From the NCBI RefSeq assembly GCF_003013715.1, contig NC_072814.1, forward strand, positions 2,272,891-2,336,890: a stretch of DNA of 64,000 nt, read 5' to 3'. Positions 40,128 to 50,575 of this stretch are shown here, piece by piece. This DNA comes from Candidozyma auris (lineage: Eukaryota > Ascomycota > Pichiomycetes > Serinales > Metschnikowiaceae). Numbering within the stretch: position 1 is the stretch's first letter; each line of letters opens with the position of its first letter. The notes under the pieces were generated by a model that made no database searches, was not told the origin of the DNA, and was given only the letters and a program-made list of their open reading frames with translations. Both the position numbers and the translations under genes were made by a program.

Positions 40128-41570
40128 TCGTGCCTTGCGAGTAAACAAGTTCGACCACAGATGATCGTAAATGTTCACAGAACATTTGGGGTTGAGAAGA
40201 ACCGGGGCCAATATAATCAGCCATTCGTGGGGCAACAAGGAAGAAATCTTCTTACACGATTCTTCCACGGTGAACCCACATTTCACACAGGTATGCATGA
40301 CTTTTGGTCGTTCTTTAATGACGATAGTAAGATTTGGAACTTGCAGCAAGTACCGCAAAAGGTACTCGAACGTATTGTTCGAAGGTTCCTCTGGAGGAGG
40401 TCCAATATCAAGCGAGGCCAGCTCGCTATCCTCGCGGATCACCTCTAGAGTGCGTTTTTCATGCTGGTGGCTAAAATCGTGGAACAAATCGAAGTTGACG
40501 AGGACAATCTCTCGCAAGCCACTGTACGAGCCTTGTCCAGAACAAACTAACTTGAAGAAACTGTTGAATTTGGCGAAATTGAATGTCTTGCCCGAAGTGT
40601 AAAATACTTTGGATCCAATATCTATGACAAGGCGTGATAGGCGCCCGTTCAGTTTTATAGAGTCAATGAGCGACAAGTCTGCTCCATTCTCTAGTTCTAA
40701 TAGCAGAAGCAGACAAGTGCTTGAAAACAAGCCGGTGCAACGGCGCTTTGTTGGTCGTTTGGTGTCGGTATAAATACATGCACAGGCAACAAGAGACCCC
40801 ACTGAGAGCTTTAGTTCCCAGGCATCACCTAGTAGCTTCCCCTCGTTGAGCACAAAGTTGTCTAGTCGTAGTTCGTCAATGTGGTCAAATACGTGAGCAA
40901 AGATCAGCATCTGGCCCACCTTGAACGGGATGGTCCATCCAGACTGCGCTGTCAACACTAAACGTTCTAGCGTTCTTGCAGGTGCTTGCCTCTTGAATGG
41001 GAACTTTGGCAGAGACGTAGGAGCCATGAACTCGACGGGAAACTCAAACTGCGGCGAGATCTCGCTAATGACCACTTCCTTCAAGCCGTAGGCTTCGTTC
41101 AAAAGGCACTTGAAGTGAGTCACCCACGTATCGTACATTGACGAGCTGCGATTGACGTTTTCAACATTGTAAGTGCCAGCAATTTTCGTCAGCGACAGCG
41201 CCAGGTTATTTGTGGGCGGATTGACAAAATGCACCTTCCGTAGGTAGTTTATCATTGAACTTGGTTCATTCAAGCCAAAACGTCTTGCCAACGACGTGCG
41301 CAGCGATAAGTGGATGGCAGCAAACCGAAGGAAATGGGCTGTCAGCTTGAAAATGACGCTATGGTAGACGTAGTTCTTGCACACGATATTGTGAAACTTC
41401 TGGCACACCATCGATAGGCGAAGTAAGGTAGCGATGTCTGAGGCTAGGTAGCCAAAAATGAGCAGCAAAATCTCGTACGGAAGCGAGTGGAGGTGCAAAG
41501 GAGGGTATTTCGGGGAGCCAGGTTTGGACGAGGCCACCTTGCGGCGGCCCATGAGCTGGTACTTTTTCAT
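40119..41570 (-). CDS. F-box protein
   Basis: Probable substrate receptor of an SCF ubiquitin ligase, 483 aa. The F-box lies at about residues 28-70: LHSLPYEILLLIFGYL followed by LLRLSMVCQKFHNIV, the usual Leu-Pro-x-Glu-Ile start and Cys-Lys/Arg-x-Phe end. The remainder has irregular leucine-rich stretches, as in LRR-type or orphan yeast F-box proteins (YDR306C-like proteins are the nearest type I can suggest). A CVKCGF pair near residue 430 is isolated. The open frame extends upstream, but without an ATG, so the start is the Met before KKYQLMG. A TTTCGCAGCCA motif lies 260 bp upstream. Confidence 0.8.
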   Translation of the reverse strand: MKKYQLMGRRKVASSKPGSPKYPPLHLHSLPYEILLLIFGYLASDIATLLRLSMVCQKFHNIVCKNYVYHSVIFKLTAHFLRFAAIHLSLRTSLARRFGLNEPSSMINYLRKVHFVNPPTNNLALSLTKIAGTYNVENVNRSSSMYDTWVTHFKCLLNEAYGLKEVVISEISPQFEFPVEFMAPTSLPKFPFKRQAPARTLERLVLTAQSGWTIPFKVGQMLIFAHVFDHIDELRLDNFVLNEGKLLGDAWELKLSVGSLVACACIYTDTKRPTKRRCTGLFSSTCLLLLLELENGADLSLIDSIKLNGRLSRLVIDIGSKVFYTSGKTFNFAKFNSFFKLVCSGQGSYSGLREIVLVNFDLFHDFSHQHEKRTLEVIREDSELASLDIGPPPEEPSNNTFEYLLRYLLQVPNLTIVIKERPKVMHTCVKCGFTVEESCKKISSLLPHEWLIILAPVLLNPKCSVNIYDHLWSNLFTRKARLD

Positions 41571-42863
41571 TGCATGAAGAAGAAGTGGGTGGTACAAGGT
41601 TAGCGCTGCCAGATAGACATGTTGGGCCACACTTCTGCAGGAAACGTGGGTGGGAGGTACTTGAAGGATGTGTCAAAACAGGTGGTGAAAGTCTCGGTAA
41701 GAGATCTTTTTGTGGAGTGAAGTGGAATTTTCAATTTCTTCGACGTTTTACATTGCTTTTTCTTTGTTGATTGTTTTCGGCGACGAACAGTATTGTTTCT
41801 GTTTCTGTGGCAGGCTTCCATGCGTCAGATTTCGCAGCCACGGCTGAGAGAAAGAGGAAGGTAGAGTGAGAGAGAGAGATTGATGGTGGCGGTGAAACGT
41901 GGCGAAAAACTCAGCGCTTCTTATTTGTTATCAGGAGACTGAGAAACTGTTAAAAGTGAGAGGAGTGATGTGGATTAATGTGGAAAGGACCATCATATGA
42001 ATCCACAGCTCCAAGATGGACATGTGAATCTGTTAGCAGAGTGAGTAAGACAGAGGGGTGTTCAAATAAAGAATGAAGAGGGATCTTGGCCTCACAGCTC
42101 TTTGTGGATGTGTCGTGAGTGCTGAGTGTGTAAGATTGTGTTTGCAGTAAAGGGAATTCTAGATGGAGCGCAAAAACAAAACTTCATGGGGTTGTTGGGG
42201 GGCTTCAGCCAGCTTTCTAGCTCCATTTGTGAATTATCTGACGTTTAAAATAGATGGTAAAGCTGTGGTAGTGATCTAGTTTTGAAAGGGTCCGTATTGT
42301 GTGCCCCCTCCTTGATATCATGTAGCTCCCTAACTGAATAAACTACCAGCCATTTTAATACTAGGACATGCCTGTTCTTTATACATTATGAAGCCCATTG
42401 AGATATCACCGAATCTCTCAGATATTTATTTGCTTACATATTCGTGCTGGTGGTACAGGACACTGAGCCTTAGATGTAATTACATCAGACCCACTTGGGT
42501 AGACTGCAAAAGATGTTCTCGACACAACCAAGGCAGGTGAATTTTGTTTCATCTTAAGATTTTTTTATCTGAAGATCCGCTGGCCTATTCCTTGATCTCG
42601 TATGAAGAAAGTAGCACCCTCGTAATCAGAATGGCTGCAAACCACTTACAGAGCTCAAGTCGATCACATAAACTACTTCCAGAGCAAAGCACATTCGTCT
42701 TCATCAAATGAAAACACCATGTGCCCTCAAAACTCGATTTCAAAGCAAAAAATGAACCATTGGCCGTCTTCTTCCCCAGACCGTCCTGCATGGGCCTGGT
42801 ATCAACTCCCACCCATCAAGCTCATTGCAATCCACACTTCTATCAAAACTTTACAAATCCTTC
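41571..42863. other. Intergenic region between the F-box gene and LUC7
   Basis: 1.3 kb of divergent promoter. Recurrent motif copies are at 41834-41840 (forward) and 42632-42638 (reverse). A GA-rich stretch is near 41850-41880. No coding frame or tRNA is recognisable; a snoRNA or other small RNA cannot be excluded. Confidence 0.5.
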
Positions 42864-43574
42864 ATGGCAGACGAACAGAGGGCGCTTTTGGAGCGTCTCA
42901 TGGGCAAAGACGCCCTAATACTGCCGCAGCCTCGACGGAAAGAAGTCGAACTCACATCCCCCAAAGTGTGCAAAGCGTTTCTCGTAGGAAGCTGCCCTCA
43001 CGACATTTTCGAAGGAACGAAGCTCAATATAGGGAAATGTCCTAATTTGCATCTTACCAAACATAAGCTCGAATATGAGTATAGAACAAAGACGCTTGGG
43101 GAGGAGTTGCCCGACTTCGAGTACGAGTACTACAAAATCTTGCACAAGTGGCTAGCGGAGATTGACTTCACCATTGAGACGGCGTTGAAACGATTAGAAA
43201 ATACTCCCGAGGAGAAGGAGAAGATTGCCTCAGTTACACGTCAGCTCGATGAGTTAGATGTGAAAATCGGGCTCATGACTCTGGAGATCACCCAATTGGG
43301 GAAAGCGAAAGAAATCACGATGGCACTAAAACAGACTATCGCCTTGGACAAACTCCTACGAGAAAGAGATGTTTTGGCAGAACAAGCAAGGGTAATTGCA
43401 GAGAACGTTGGTCAGACAGCCCAGCAGAAACTTCAAGTCTGTGAAGTATGCGGAGCATACTTATCCAGACTCGATAACGACAGACGATTAGCTGATCATT
43501 TCGTGGGCAAAATCCACTTGGGATACGAACTGATGCGTATGACTTACAATACTTTAAAAAAGAAGTATGGTTGA
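42864..43574 (+). CDS. LUC7: LUC7, U1 snRNP subunit
   Basis: Splicing factor that stabilises U1 snRNA on 5' splice sites. The 236-aa protein has the N-terminal CCCH-type finger (CKAFLVGSCPHD, then CPNLH), a long central coiled coil (about residues 95-195) and the second finger CEVCGAYL with DHFVGKIHLGY. The order and spacing match yeast Luc7 (261 aa). The start is the Met before ADEQRALLERLMG; the upstream open frame has no in-frame ATG. The coding end lies 9 bp from the convergent STE24 stop. Confidence 0.95.
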   Translation: MADEQRALLERLMGKDALILPQPRRKEVELTSPKVCKAFLVGSCPHDIFEGTKLNIGKCPNLHLTKHKLEYEYRTKTLGEELPDFEYEYYKILHKWLAEIDFTIETALKRLENTPEEKEKIASVTRQLDELDVKIGLMTLEITQLGKAKEITMALKQTIALDKLLRERDVLAEQARVIAENVGQTAQQKLQVCEVCGAYLSRLDNDRRLADHFVGKIHLGYELMRMTYNTLKKKYG

Positions 43575-43583
43575 TGGATATAC

Positions 43584-45007
43584 TTATTCTGTCTTCTCTT
43601 CGTCCTTCTTTTCTATGTCCAAGTGGAGATTGCCCACCTTGGACTCCGACTTGTAGCCGAGAGCGCTCAACCTGTCGGCCAAAATTGGGTGGGAGTGGTT
43701 GTAGGAAGAGTACAACCAATCGGTGTTCATGGAGCTCAAGTTTTCTGTGCACATGGTAATCAAGGAGGTAGCCAACTCATCCTTGTAGCCTTGCTTCTCG
43801 GCGTATGCATCTGCCTGGTATTCGTTCTTTCTAGACAAGAGGTTGCTGAAGAATTGCACAAGACAGTTGATAGGGGAGCTCACGTAGCTGAAAAGCATAA
43901 ATGCAACCAATGGGGGCCCGTTGGCAGGGAAAGCGAAGGACTGGAAGAGCGATTTGTTGGTGAGGAACGCAGAAAACAAGACAAACGTGATGGCAACCGA
44001 GAGTTGGGAGAAGGCCATCATTTGTGGCAAATGGTTCAATCTCCAGTGGCCGATCTCGTGGGCCAACACGGCTACCACCTGGGGCACGGTGCTTTGTTCA
44101 ATCAAGGTGTCGTAAAGCAAAATCTTCTTGCTCCAGGGCAAGCCGACAAACATGGCGTTTGAGTGGGCACTTCTTGTGGAACCATCAATGACATACAAGT
44201 GAGTGAGAGGAAACTCGTTTCTCTTTGCCAATGCTTCAATCTCTGTTTTCAATTCGCCATCCTCCAATGGAGTCATTTTATAGAATAATGGGAGAATCAA
44301 GATAGGGAAAAGGGTCATGAGGATCAATTGCGCCGCCAAGGTCAAGCCCATGGCGTATTTAACAAACCCGGGGCCGTAGGCATCAACAATTCTCAAAAAC
44401 AAGTAGATAAAAGGCGAAGAGAGGGTAATTCCGATGACAAGCGATTTCACTGTATCCTTCACAAATGTTGTAAGCGTGGTCTTATTGAACCCCCATTCCT
44501 GCTCAAGAACAAAGGTCTTATAGTAGGACAAGGGCAATTCCTCCAATGTGGAGATGACGGAGTTGATGGCGAAAAATACAATGCTCTGCAGCATCACACT
44601 AGCACCAAAAAACCTACCAATGAATTGCACACCGCCTAAGCGACTAGAAACGCAACCAGCCACGGACCAAAGGCGAGGCAACAAGTCGAATTTGAGAACA
44701 GCTAAATCCTTCAACAAATCAATTGCATCTGAAACAAAGCCGAATCTTGACTTTGCTCGAGAGTAAGCTTGACTCTTGTGAAACACCTCTGGGGTAAATT
44801 CTTTTTCGATCGAAGCTGGCGGTTTCGTTCTATGGTAGACTTGATATTGTCTGTAGTTGATGTACGTTTCAAAGGCGTATTTGCCAATTAAAAGAGACGT
44901 GACAATCGCCTTCCAGTTGATGGATGGGTTGTCTAGATATGTCTGGGGTTAGTAGAAATTCATCATCTGGAAAATTTGAGCAGGCATACCGCAAATGACT
45001 GAAGCAT
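43584..45007 (-). CDS. STE24: STE24, CAAX prenyl protease (two exons)
   Basis: Zinc protease of the ER and inner nuclear membrane that trims prenylated CAAX proteins such as mating a-factor. Exon 1 (44990-45007) encodes only six residues, MLQSFA; exon 2 is 43584-44942. Together they give 458 aa (yeast 453). The zinc motif HEIGH is at residues 301-305, and the second-metal-ligand region NEYQAD and the FHKSQAYSRAK segment are family hallmarks. Seven or more membrane segments are visible. Exon 2 has no ATG before residue 75 or so, which forces the spliced model. A TTTTGCAGCCATT motif is about 245 bp upstream. Confidence 0.95.
44943..44989 (-). other. STE24 intron, 47 nt, after an 18-nt first coding exon
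   Basis: Donor GTATGC, branch CTACTAAC, acceptor CCCAG; phase 0, joining SFA to TYLDNPSINWK, which aligns with the start of yeast Ste24. Confidence 0.92.
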
Positions 45008-45251
45008 GGTGATGGAGGTTCTTAACGTGTTTTTAGGAGAAATTATATAGGGGAATGTAGACCCGTACACCAGCTTACCCCGGGAGCAGAAGCACTCCTT
45101 CAAGTTCGGTCTTTTTCAGCGATTTGAATTTTTTTTACAAAGTAGGATGTTTTCTTGAGACTGGATGGTGCTTGGAATTTTTTTCTTGTGTTCTATTCTA
45201 CTGTATGTGGCCTGTTTCTTTGAAGCTCAGTCGACCCCTACGTAGTGGTAG

Positions 45252-45264
45252 TTTTGCAGCCATT
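45252..45264 (+). promoter_or_regulatory. TTTTGCAGCCATT motif upstream of STE24
   Basis: Full-length copy of the recurrent element in the 1.1-kb gap between STE24 and the next gene. The rest of that gap holds only the small candidate frame at 45739-45900. Confidence 0.45.
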
Positions 45265-45738
45265 CCAGAACCCAGCCAATGGACAAAAAAAGCTCGTGCC
45301 TCCAATTCGGTTTCTAAAAAATATGTGAACCACTTGCAAGTGCTAGACGTTCTTTGGAATATCTCAGTGGAGATCACTGACAGTATCTGCCAAGTACATA
45401 GTGTGGGATAGTTCAACTTCCAGAATTACAAGTTTTCATAAAGAATAGAGGATGGACAGTAGGCTTTAATGTGACTCAAGAGCCATTCGGCTACAGGTCA
45501 TACATTACCTAACCGAAAATTGCTTACCATGTTAATTGCGTTGTCAAAGAGATGATTGGCTCAATTGAAGTAGATCCAAAACCTAATGGTACTAAATGAG
45601 TTGGCTCGAAGCAAAAAATGTAAAAGAATGATTGTCTTGGTGGTCTGCTGTAAGGAATTTATTATTGCTCGTCTTTTGCGACAAAATCGTTCTAGTCTTC
45701 AAGGTTTCAAATTGCCAGTTGGATCTCCATTCTGGCAC

Positions 45739-45900
45739 TTACAAATTTCCCACGTCTAACTTCTGCAGTGAAGCCTCGAGAACAATCAAGCCGAAGAATA
45801 ATAGCCCTAAAACACCTTGAGCCACATATATGGAAAAGTCGATGTGTCCTAGGACCTCTTTTTGGCTAGAGCAAGTAATATCTGAAGATGTTGTCAGCAT
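45739..45900 (-). CDS. Possible 53-aa single-pass membrane peptide (weak)
   Basis: A short ATG-initiated frame whose product has one hydrophobic stretch (YVAQGVLGLLFFGLIVLE, about residues 25-42) flanked by polar ends. I recognise no family. It lies in an otherwise empty 1.1-kb gap. It may be chance; the membrane-like composition is the only support. Confidence 0.22.
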   Translation of the reverse strand: MLTTSSDITCSSQKEVLGHIDFSIYVAQGVLGLLFFGLIVLEASLQKLDVGNL

Positions 45901-46050
45901 CGGAGAAGCTCTTCCGGTAGCCAAAGATTGTAACGACACTAGTTTGAAACAATACAATCATTGAATTGTAACTAAAGGCTCCAGCATCTATTATACTGCT
46001 TACTTGCTAGAGAATTTTATCTCTCCCACTACACAATACTTCCTCGCACA

Positions 46051-46063
46051 TTTTGCAGCCATT
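46051..46063 (+). promoter_or_regulatory. TTTTGCAGCCATT motif 26 bp before a start codon
   Basis: The recurrent element closest to any ATG in the window; the extended sequence TTTTGCAGCCATTTCCCACC resembles that before the GAS gene. Confidence 0.45.
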
Positions 46064-46088
46064 TCCCACCTTTTGTACTTCCACCATC

Positions 46089-46722
46089 ATGGCTACATTC
46101 ACTCCAGATACCCTTGACCGTTTTATTGACAACTACAATGAGAGCAATGCCCCAGAAAGATTCCAGAAACGCACGATGCTCCCACACGATCTTTTTCATC
46201 TAATTTATCTATGTCACATCGTCCACCTTCTTGTCACCATGTTTACCCTTGAAGTGATAATCGACTTACCCATGATTTTCTATATCACCAAAGGAATTGT
46301 TTGTTATTCTGTACGTATTAGTCTCTATTGAATTTGGAACCCGCCACTAACACTAGCCTATGCTTGGCGTTATAACTCGCTTATCAATGGAGAAGATCAC
46401 AATACCTAGGTACAGAGTAATCTCGGTGTGCTTTGTGGTCATGATAGCCATGACCGGCTTGCAAATCAGTTGCATTGTTGAAATTCAACGGATGATGGCG
46501 TCGTTTACCTCTGGAAACTTGGTGTTGTTGATGTTCGTCGACATCTTTTCCCTCATGACCCTCATTTTTACTCTATGTTTTCACGGCGGAGAAATCTACC
46601 TCTTCAGACGCAATTTACACTGGCAAATCAACCGAAAAAGCTTCCAGAGAGGGCACAGAATTGGCGAAGCCCAAGATGCTTCCTTGAACTTGCAGAAATT
46701 GGAGAGAGCCTACCTTCGGTAG
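46089..46722 (+). CDS. Unrecognised 195-aa multi-pass membrane protein (two exons)
   Basis: I do not recognise this protein. Exon 1 is 46089-46310 and exon 2 is 46357-46722; without splicing exon 1 would stop within the intron. The product has four hydrophobic segments at about residues 35-57, 58-82, 98-118 and 132-155, and a basic, polar C-terminal tail of about 40 residues (KSFQRGHRIGEAQ). It has no visible catalytic motif. The layout suggests a small organelle or plasma-membrane protein with a cytosolic tail. The intron with perfect signals supports a real gene. Confidence 0.75.
46311..46356 (+). other. Intron of the 195-aa membrane protein gene, 46 nt
   Basis: Donor GTACGT, branch CACTAAC, acceptor TAG; phase 0, joining CYS to PMLGV. 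Confidence 0.85.
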
Positions 46723-47690
46723 TTGCAAGATCACGAAGGCCCAATCAATAAGTATAGAGCCTTCTCGATGATATTGATGTTTCCACCTTAAGTTCTGTTG
46801 TTGAATAAGTCATTCTCAATGGCCCATTTCTTCTATTTCCTACCTTGTAGTTTCCAGGAATGGTTGCAAAATGAGCATAGAGTGCAGAAAATGGGATTCA
46901 CAGAATTCATTTCAGTACCATAAATCGAGACGCATTACTTGGTGAAGCCTTCTTGACTTATCTTTTTTTCTATCACGTCCTTAACACCCTTCCTCTGATG
47001 GTAACGTTGCACCTAATAATGTTGCAAAAATGAGGCTCGCTTCAACCTCCCATCTTTCACCTACTACCACAAAAAGTTCAAAACTCGAAGCGCCATGCCA
47101 ATCCGTGCATAGGAGTACTTCTTAGCAGCTTCAATTGAGCATTTTGTCAGTGTTTTCAACAAAGTCGCCATTCCGCTTACGCAACATCGAGGTTTAAAAT
47201 CCACGAGTGGTAATTGGTCCAGTCCTGCAAGCTCTGGCTGCAAAATGCCCAGCACCTGCCTTCAATACACCATCACTCGTACTATTGAGTACATATCTCA
47301 ACAAAGAGTAAGGATCTGATTTAAACTGAAGCTCTCCATGACTCTCTCTAGATTTTTCACCTTCATACTACCCAAACTATTTCTTCCATCGTCACATTCC
47401 CGCTTCTGTCCAACGTCTGGCATTCCTCGAGAAATTCTCGCCCACATGCAGAATCAGGTACCAGGAACCGTCCAACAGACCCACTCTTTTCCACCTATCA
47501 TCTGAGATTTGCAAAATCTGATACCATCACTGAAACCCCCTTCTCTTCTTTCAGGTTAACTTCCTCTTCTCCGTCAAATTCTGCCCACTTCAACCCAAAT
47601 CACTCGCGCTTCCTTATTTTTTCACTTTCCGAGGACCGCGCTCAAATCTTCAACCTACACCTCCACCGTCTACATCACTTACAACCACCA
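46723..47690. other. Intergenic region upstream of LMO1
   Basis: 968 bp. A reverse motif core (TGGCTGC, 47235-47241) and a variant (GGTTGCAAAATGA, about 46862-46874) are present. The last 200 bp are C/T-rich, as in yeast promoters and leaders. No other gene seen. Confidence 0.5.
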
Positions 47691-49676
47691 ATGTCGGAGT
47701 CGTGGAAGATTAATCGAATCCTCAATGAGCTCATGACGAAGCCGCTGAGCTCCCGCAATAAGCTTGACGCTACAACGGCCCAGTCGTACGCAGCAGCGCT
47801 CAAGCCAAACATCTTGGCTGCCGAGGACCAGGATAAGGTCAACTCGATCCTGGTGCTAGCTAAGCTCTTGCAGTGCTCTGCAGGTACGGCCAACTTGAAC
47901 TTATCGCTGGTTTTCGACGAGGAGTTATTTCTGACGCTTCTCGAAACCGCCAGAAAGACGAACCTGCCGGACTTGTACAGGGCGATTCTTCTGATCTGCC
48001 TGACCTCGATTCTGGGACTGATCTACCCGCTGGCGTCCAACGAAGCATCCATTGAGGTACATCTCCCGCTCTACAGGGCCCTTGTGACTCATTTGGACGC
48101 GATCGATATGATCACGGGCAGATTGTCCACAGCTGATGTCAAGACGTTGCTCTACTCGGTGCATTTGGTCACTGGGTTGATTAAACGGGCATTGAAGTTT
48201 AGGTACGACAAAATCATCACGTTGGCGGGTCGTTTGAAGCACGTGAAGTTCTTCGCTACCGTGGCCAACCAGAGTGACTCGTCAGACCAGATGCTCCAAG
48301 AAGCTGTGGCCCAGCTTGAATATTACTACTTTTACTTGAACGAGTATCTTCAAAATACTGAGTTTGATCTTCTGATAGAGTCTCATCAGGTCATGATGCG
48401 TAATCTTTTTGAGTTCTTGGACGTTTCTTTGAACGAGTTTGGCACTCCTGCTCTGACGGCTGAGTATGTCAAGGCTGGCTTCACGGCAGACCCAAGGAAG
48501 TTTGTCGCAGAAAACTTCTCCATTCTTTTAGCCATGGACTTGAAGATCTTCTTAAAGGACCAAAATATGATGTTCAAGAAAAGGTTTCACGAGGAGTTGA
48601 TCATGAGCGACCACAACAGAACATTTCCCTTATACCACTTCATTTCGCAGTGCACTAAGCTCTGGATCAACGTGTTTCATGACAAAAAGCGTTACCCTCG
48701 TCTAAACGTTCATATTCTCTCATGGGAGCTTTTCATCTACTATTCCATGTACAATTGCTTGTTGTTGTGGCAGGATACGAAAGCGCAATTGGAGAATGAC
48801 GAAGATATGATGGGCATTGTCAAGCTTCTTCAAGCCAACGTCAAGTACTTGGAGGAGAGTCTTGGCCAGGATCTACAGATAGAGGATGCCTTGGAGGTGT
48901 TCACCAGACGTACCTCTGAGCAAATTAGACACTACCAGATTCTAGAAATGAAGCGTCAGCACAGAGCCAAATGGAGTCCGTATTTTCTGGAGTTCGACGA
49001 GACTTTACAAAGAGAAGTCATGGATTTTGTGTATGAGCAACGTGTTATGCAACTTCTTAAGGGGTCATGGGTACTCACAGAGTCTCATGCGGAGGGGCTC
49101 AAGGCCAAGTCGGGCAGCCACTCAAGCGACAGCAGCTACTACTTTCTCATGCTCAGCCCGAACAGAAAGGCAATTTTGTACAAAAGATTTGCTGAAAAGC
49201 CAACTTTGAAGCCTTCTTTGGAGGAAATGGAAAGTCTGTATGTGGAATTGAAGGATATTGCTCATTACACATCCACAAGAATTGGGCAATCGTTGGGTGA
49301 AGAAGATAAAGCCAAGAATAGCAGGTTGATCTCGGTGAAAGGTTCCATTTGTTATGAAAGACTTACTCTTCTCGACAAGAATGAGAAGCCATTGCTCACC
49401 TTTTTTACTGACTCGGAAATGAAAAAAGCTGTGTGGTTGGACGGACTTAAGATGTTGAAGGGCTCATTGGGATTCAGTGAGCTTTCTGCTGAAACTACTT
49501 CGCAGCTTGCTTCACTTAAGGATATTAGGAAAAACACTCAACTTTTAGTTCTAGAAGGAAAAGCCTTTGTGGATGTTGAGTTTGACGGCGGAAGCGATGA
49601 CGAGTACTACGATCTTTCAGAGTTGAGAAAAGTTACTGAAGGATTCCACTATGCCTCGAATGCCAGAGTTATGTAG
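47691..49676 (+). CDS. LMO1: LMO1, ELMO-like activator of Rho/Rac signalling
   Basis: A 661-aa protein matching yeast Lmo1 (YLL007C, 665 aa) in length and in overall layout: an all-helical armadillo-like N-terminal half and a C-terminal PH-like region (about residues 445-600, beginning near LLKGSWVL and ending in VWLDGLKML). Lmo1 acts with the Dock-type exchange factor Dck1 on Rho5 or Rac1 in stress response, mitophagy and filamentous growth. There is no short signature motif, so the assignment rests on length, fold pattern and local likeness. Confidence 0.72.
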   Translation: MSESWKINRILNELMTKPLSSRNKLDATTAQSYAAALKPNILAAEDQDKVNSILVLAKLLQCSAGTANLNLSLVFDEELFLTLLETARKTNLPDLYRAILLICLTSILGLIYPLASNEASIEVHLPLYRALVTHLDAIDMITGRLSTADVKTLLYSVHLVTGLIKRALKFRYDKIITLAGRLKHVKFFATVANQSDSSDQMLQEAVAQLEYYYFYLNEYLQNTEFDLLIESHQVMMRNLFEFLDVSLNEFGTPALTAEYVKAGFTADPRKFVAENFSILLAMDLKIFLKDQNMMFKKRFHEELIMSDHNRTFPLYHFISQCTKLWINVFHDKKRYPRLNVHILSWELFIYYSMYNCLLLWQDTKAQLENDEDMMGIVKLLQANVKYLEESLGQDLQIEDALEVFTRRTSEQIRHYQILEMKRQHRAKWSPYFLEFDETLQREVMDFVYEQRVMQLLKGSWVLTESHAEGLKAKSGSHSSDSSYYFLMLSPNRKAILYKRFAEKPTLKPSLEEMESLYVELKDIAHYTSTRIGQSLGEEDKAKNSRLISVKGSICYERLTLLDKNEKPLLTFFTDSEMKKAVWLDGLKMLKGSLGFSELSAETTSQLASLKDIRKNTQLLVLEGKAFVDVEFDGGSDDEYYDLSELRKVTEGFHYASNARVM

Positions 49677-50482
49677 TTTTGACGGAGGTATCGTTCGAAC
49701 CAAAAGGTGAGGAAAGTAAAGCCTCTGCCGCAACTTTAGAGGCAATTTTAAAGACAGCTATGGTTAATCATGGTGAAAGAATTCGAGGGCACCTCGAATG
49801 ACGCTCGTCTGGTAACTAGACTCTTGCTTAGAGCCCCTGTAAAATGGGTCCCGCACACGAAAATGAGAAAGTCTTATTTTAGATTGATAATTGGCCCAAG
49901 GCAACTATGCATAATGCTTTCAAAAAGTCTGACGCTTAAATGCTTTGGCGTTCCCCAATCTGACTTCCTCAAAGTCGTTGAGTCTGAACTGTACGTACTT
50001 AATGGGTCAATGTACATTAAATGGGCCATATTTCTAGTTTCAAATACAAATATCCTATGATCTAGCTGTGAGTTCTCATCTCTTATTTCGAATAGTGATC
50101 ATTCTAAAGTACAACATACGCATTTCATTTCCAACTTTATAGCTTGATAATCTAGCTTTTTGCGGCCGTTATCGCGCATCTTATTTTCCACACAAAGATC
50201 CCTCTACGGTCCCTAGGAATACCTTTTTAGTTTTTACTAACGATGAATCTTGAAAATTAGAAACTTCCCAGTCCAGAAAAAAGTTCTAGCTGTTGTTGAA
50301 GTTGATGTTTGATTTCTTCTGACCCCAATCATCTATGATAATATCTTCGATTCTTGCACCATCAAACCTAATAAGCAAGATAAAGTATGGACTAATCAAC
50401 TAGCTAAGGCATGTAACTAATATGAGCATTTACTCTAGGTGAACGGTTGCGCCAATTATGGGTTATATGGTTTCCTTGTTTT
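49677..50482. other. Intergenic region between LMO1 and DRS1
   Basis: About 800 bp between two genes on the same strand. The 96-codon frame near 49770-50060 has no recognisable domain. A GGTTCGAACGA stretch on the minus strand near 49690 resembles a tRNA B box, but no cloverleaf forms. Confidence 0.5.
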
Positions 50483-50500
50483 CACGTGATTAATCACGTG
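50483..50500. promoter_or_regulatory. Perfect palindrome of two E-boxes before DRS1
   Basis: CACGTGATTAATCACGTG is an 18-bp perfect palindrome 75 bp before the DRS1 ATG. It contains two CACGTG sites with starts 12 bp apart, the same geometry as before RPC11. Cbf1 is the likely binder. Confidence 0.65.
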
Positions 50501-50575
50501 CGATGCACACTACAAAGCGATGAGCATCCCATAGTATTTTCCAAGTCGAAGAGACTGGTCAATTTCCTGTTACTG

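Noticed and set aside
49690..49705. tRNA B-box-like GGTTCGAACGA on the minus strand
   Set aside because: The last positions depart from GGTTCRANNCC, and no A box, anticodon stem or acceptor stem can be formed around it.
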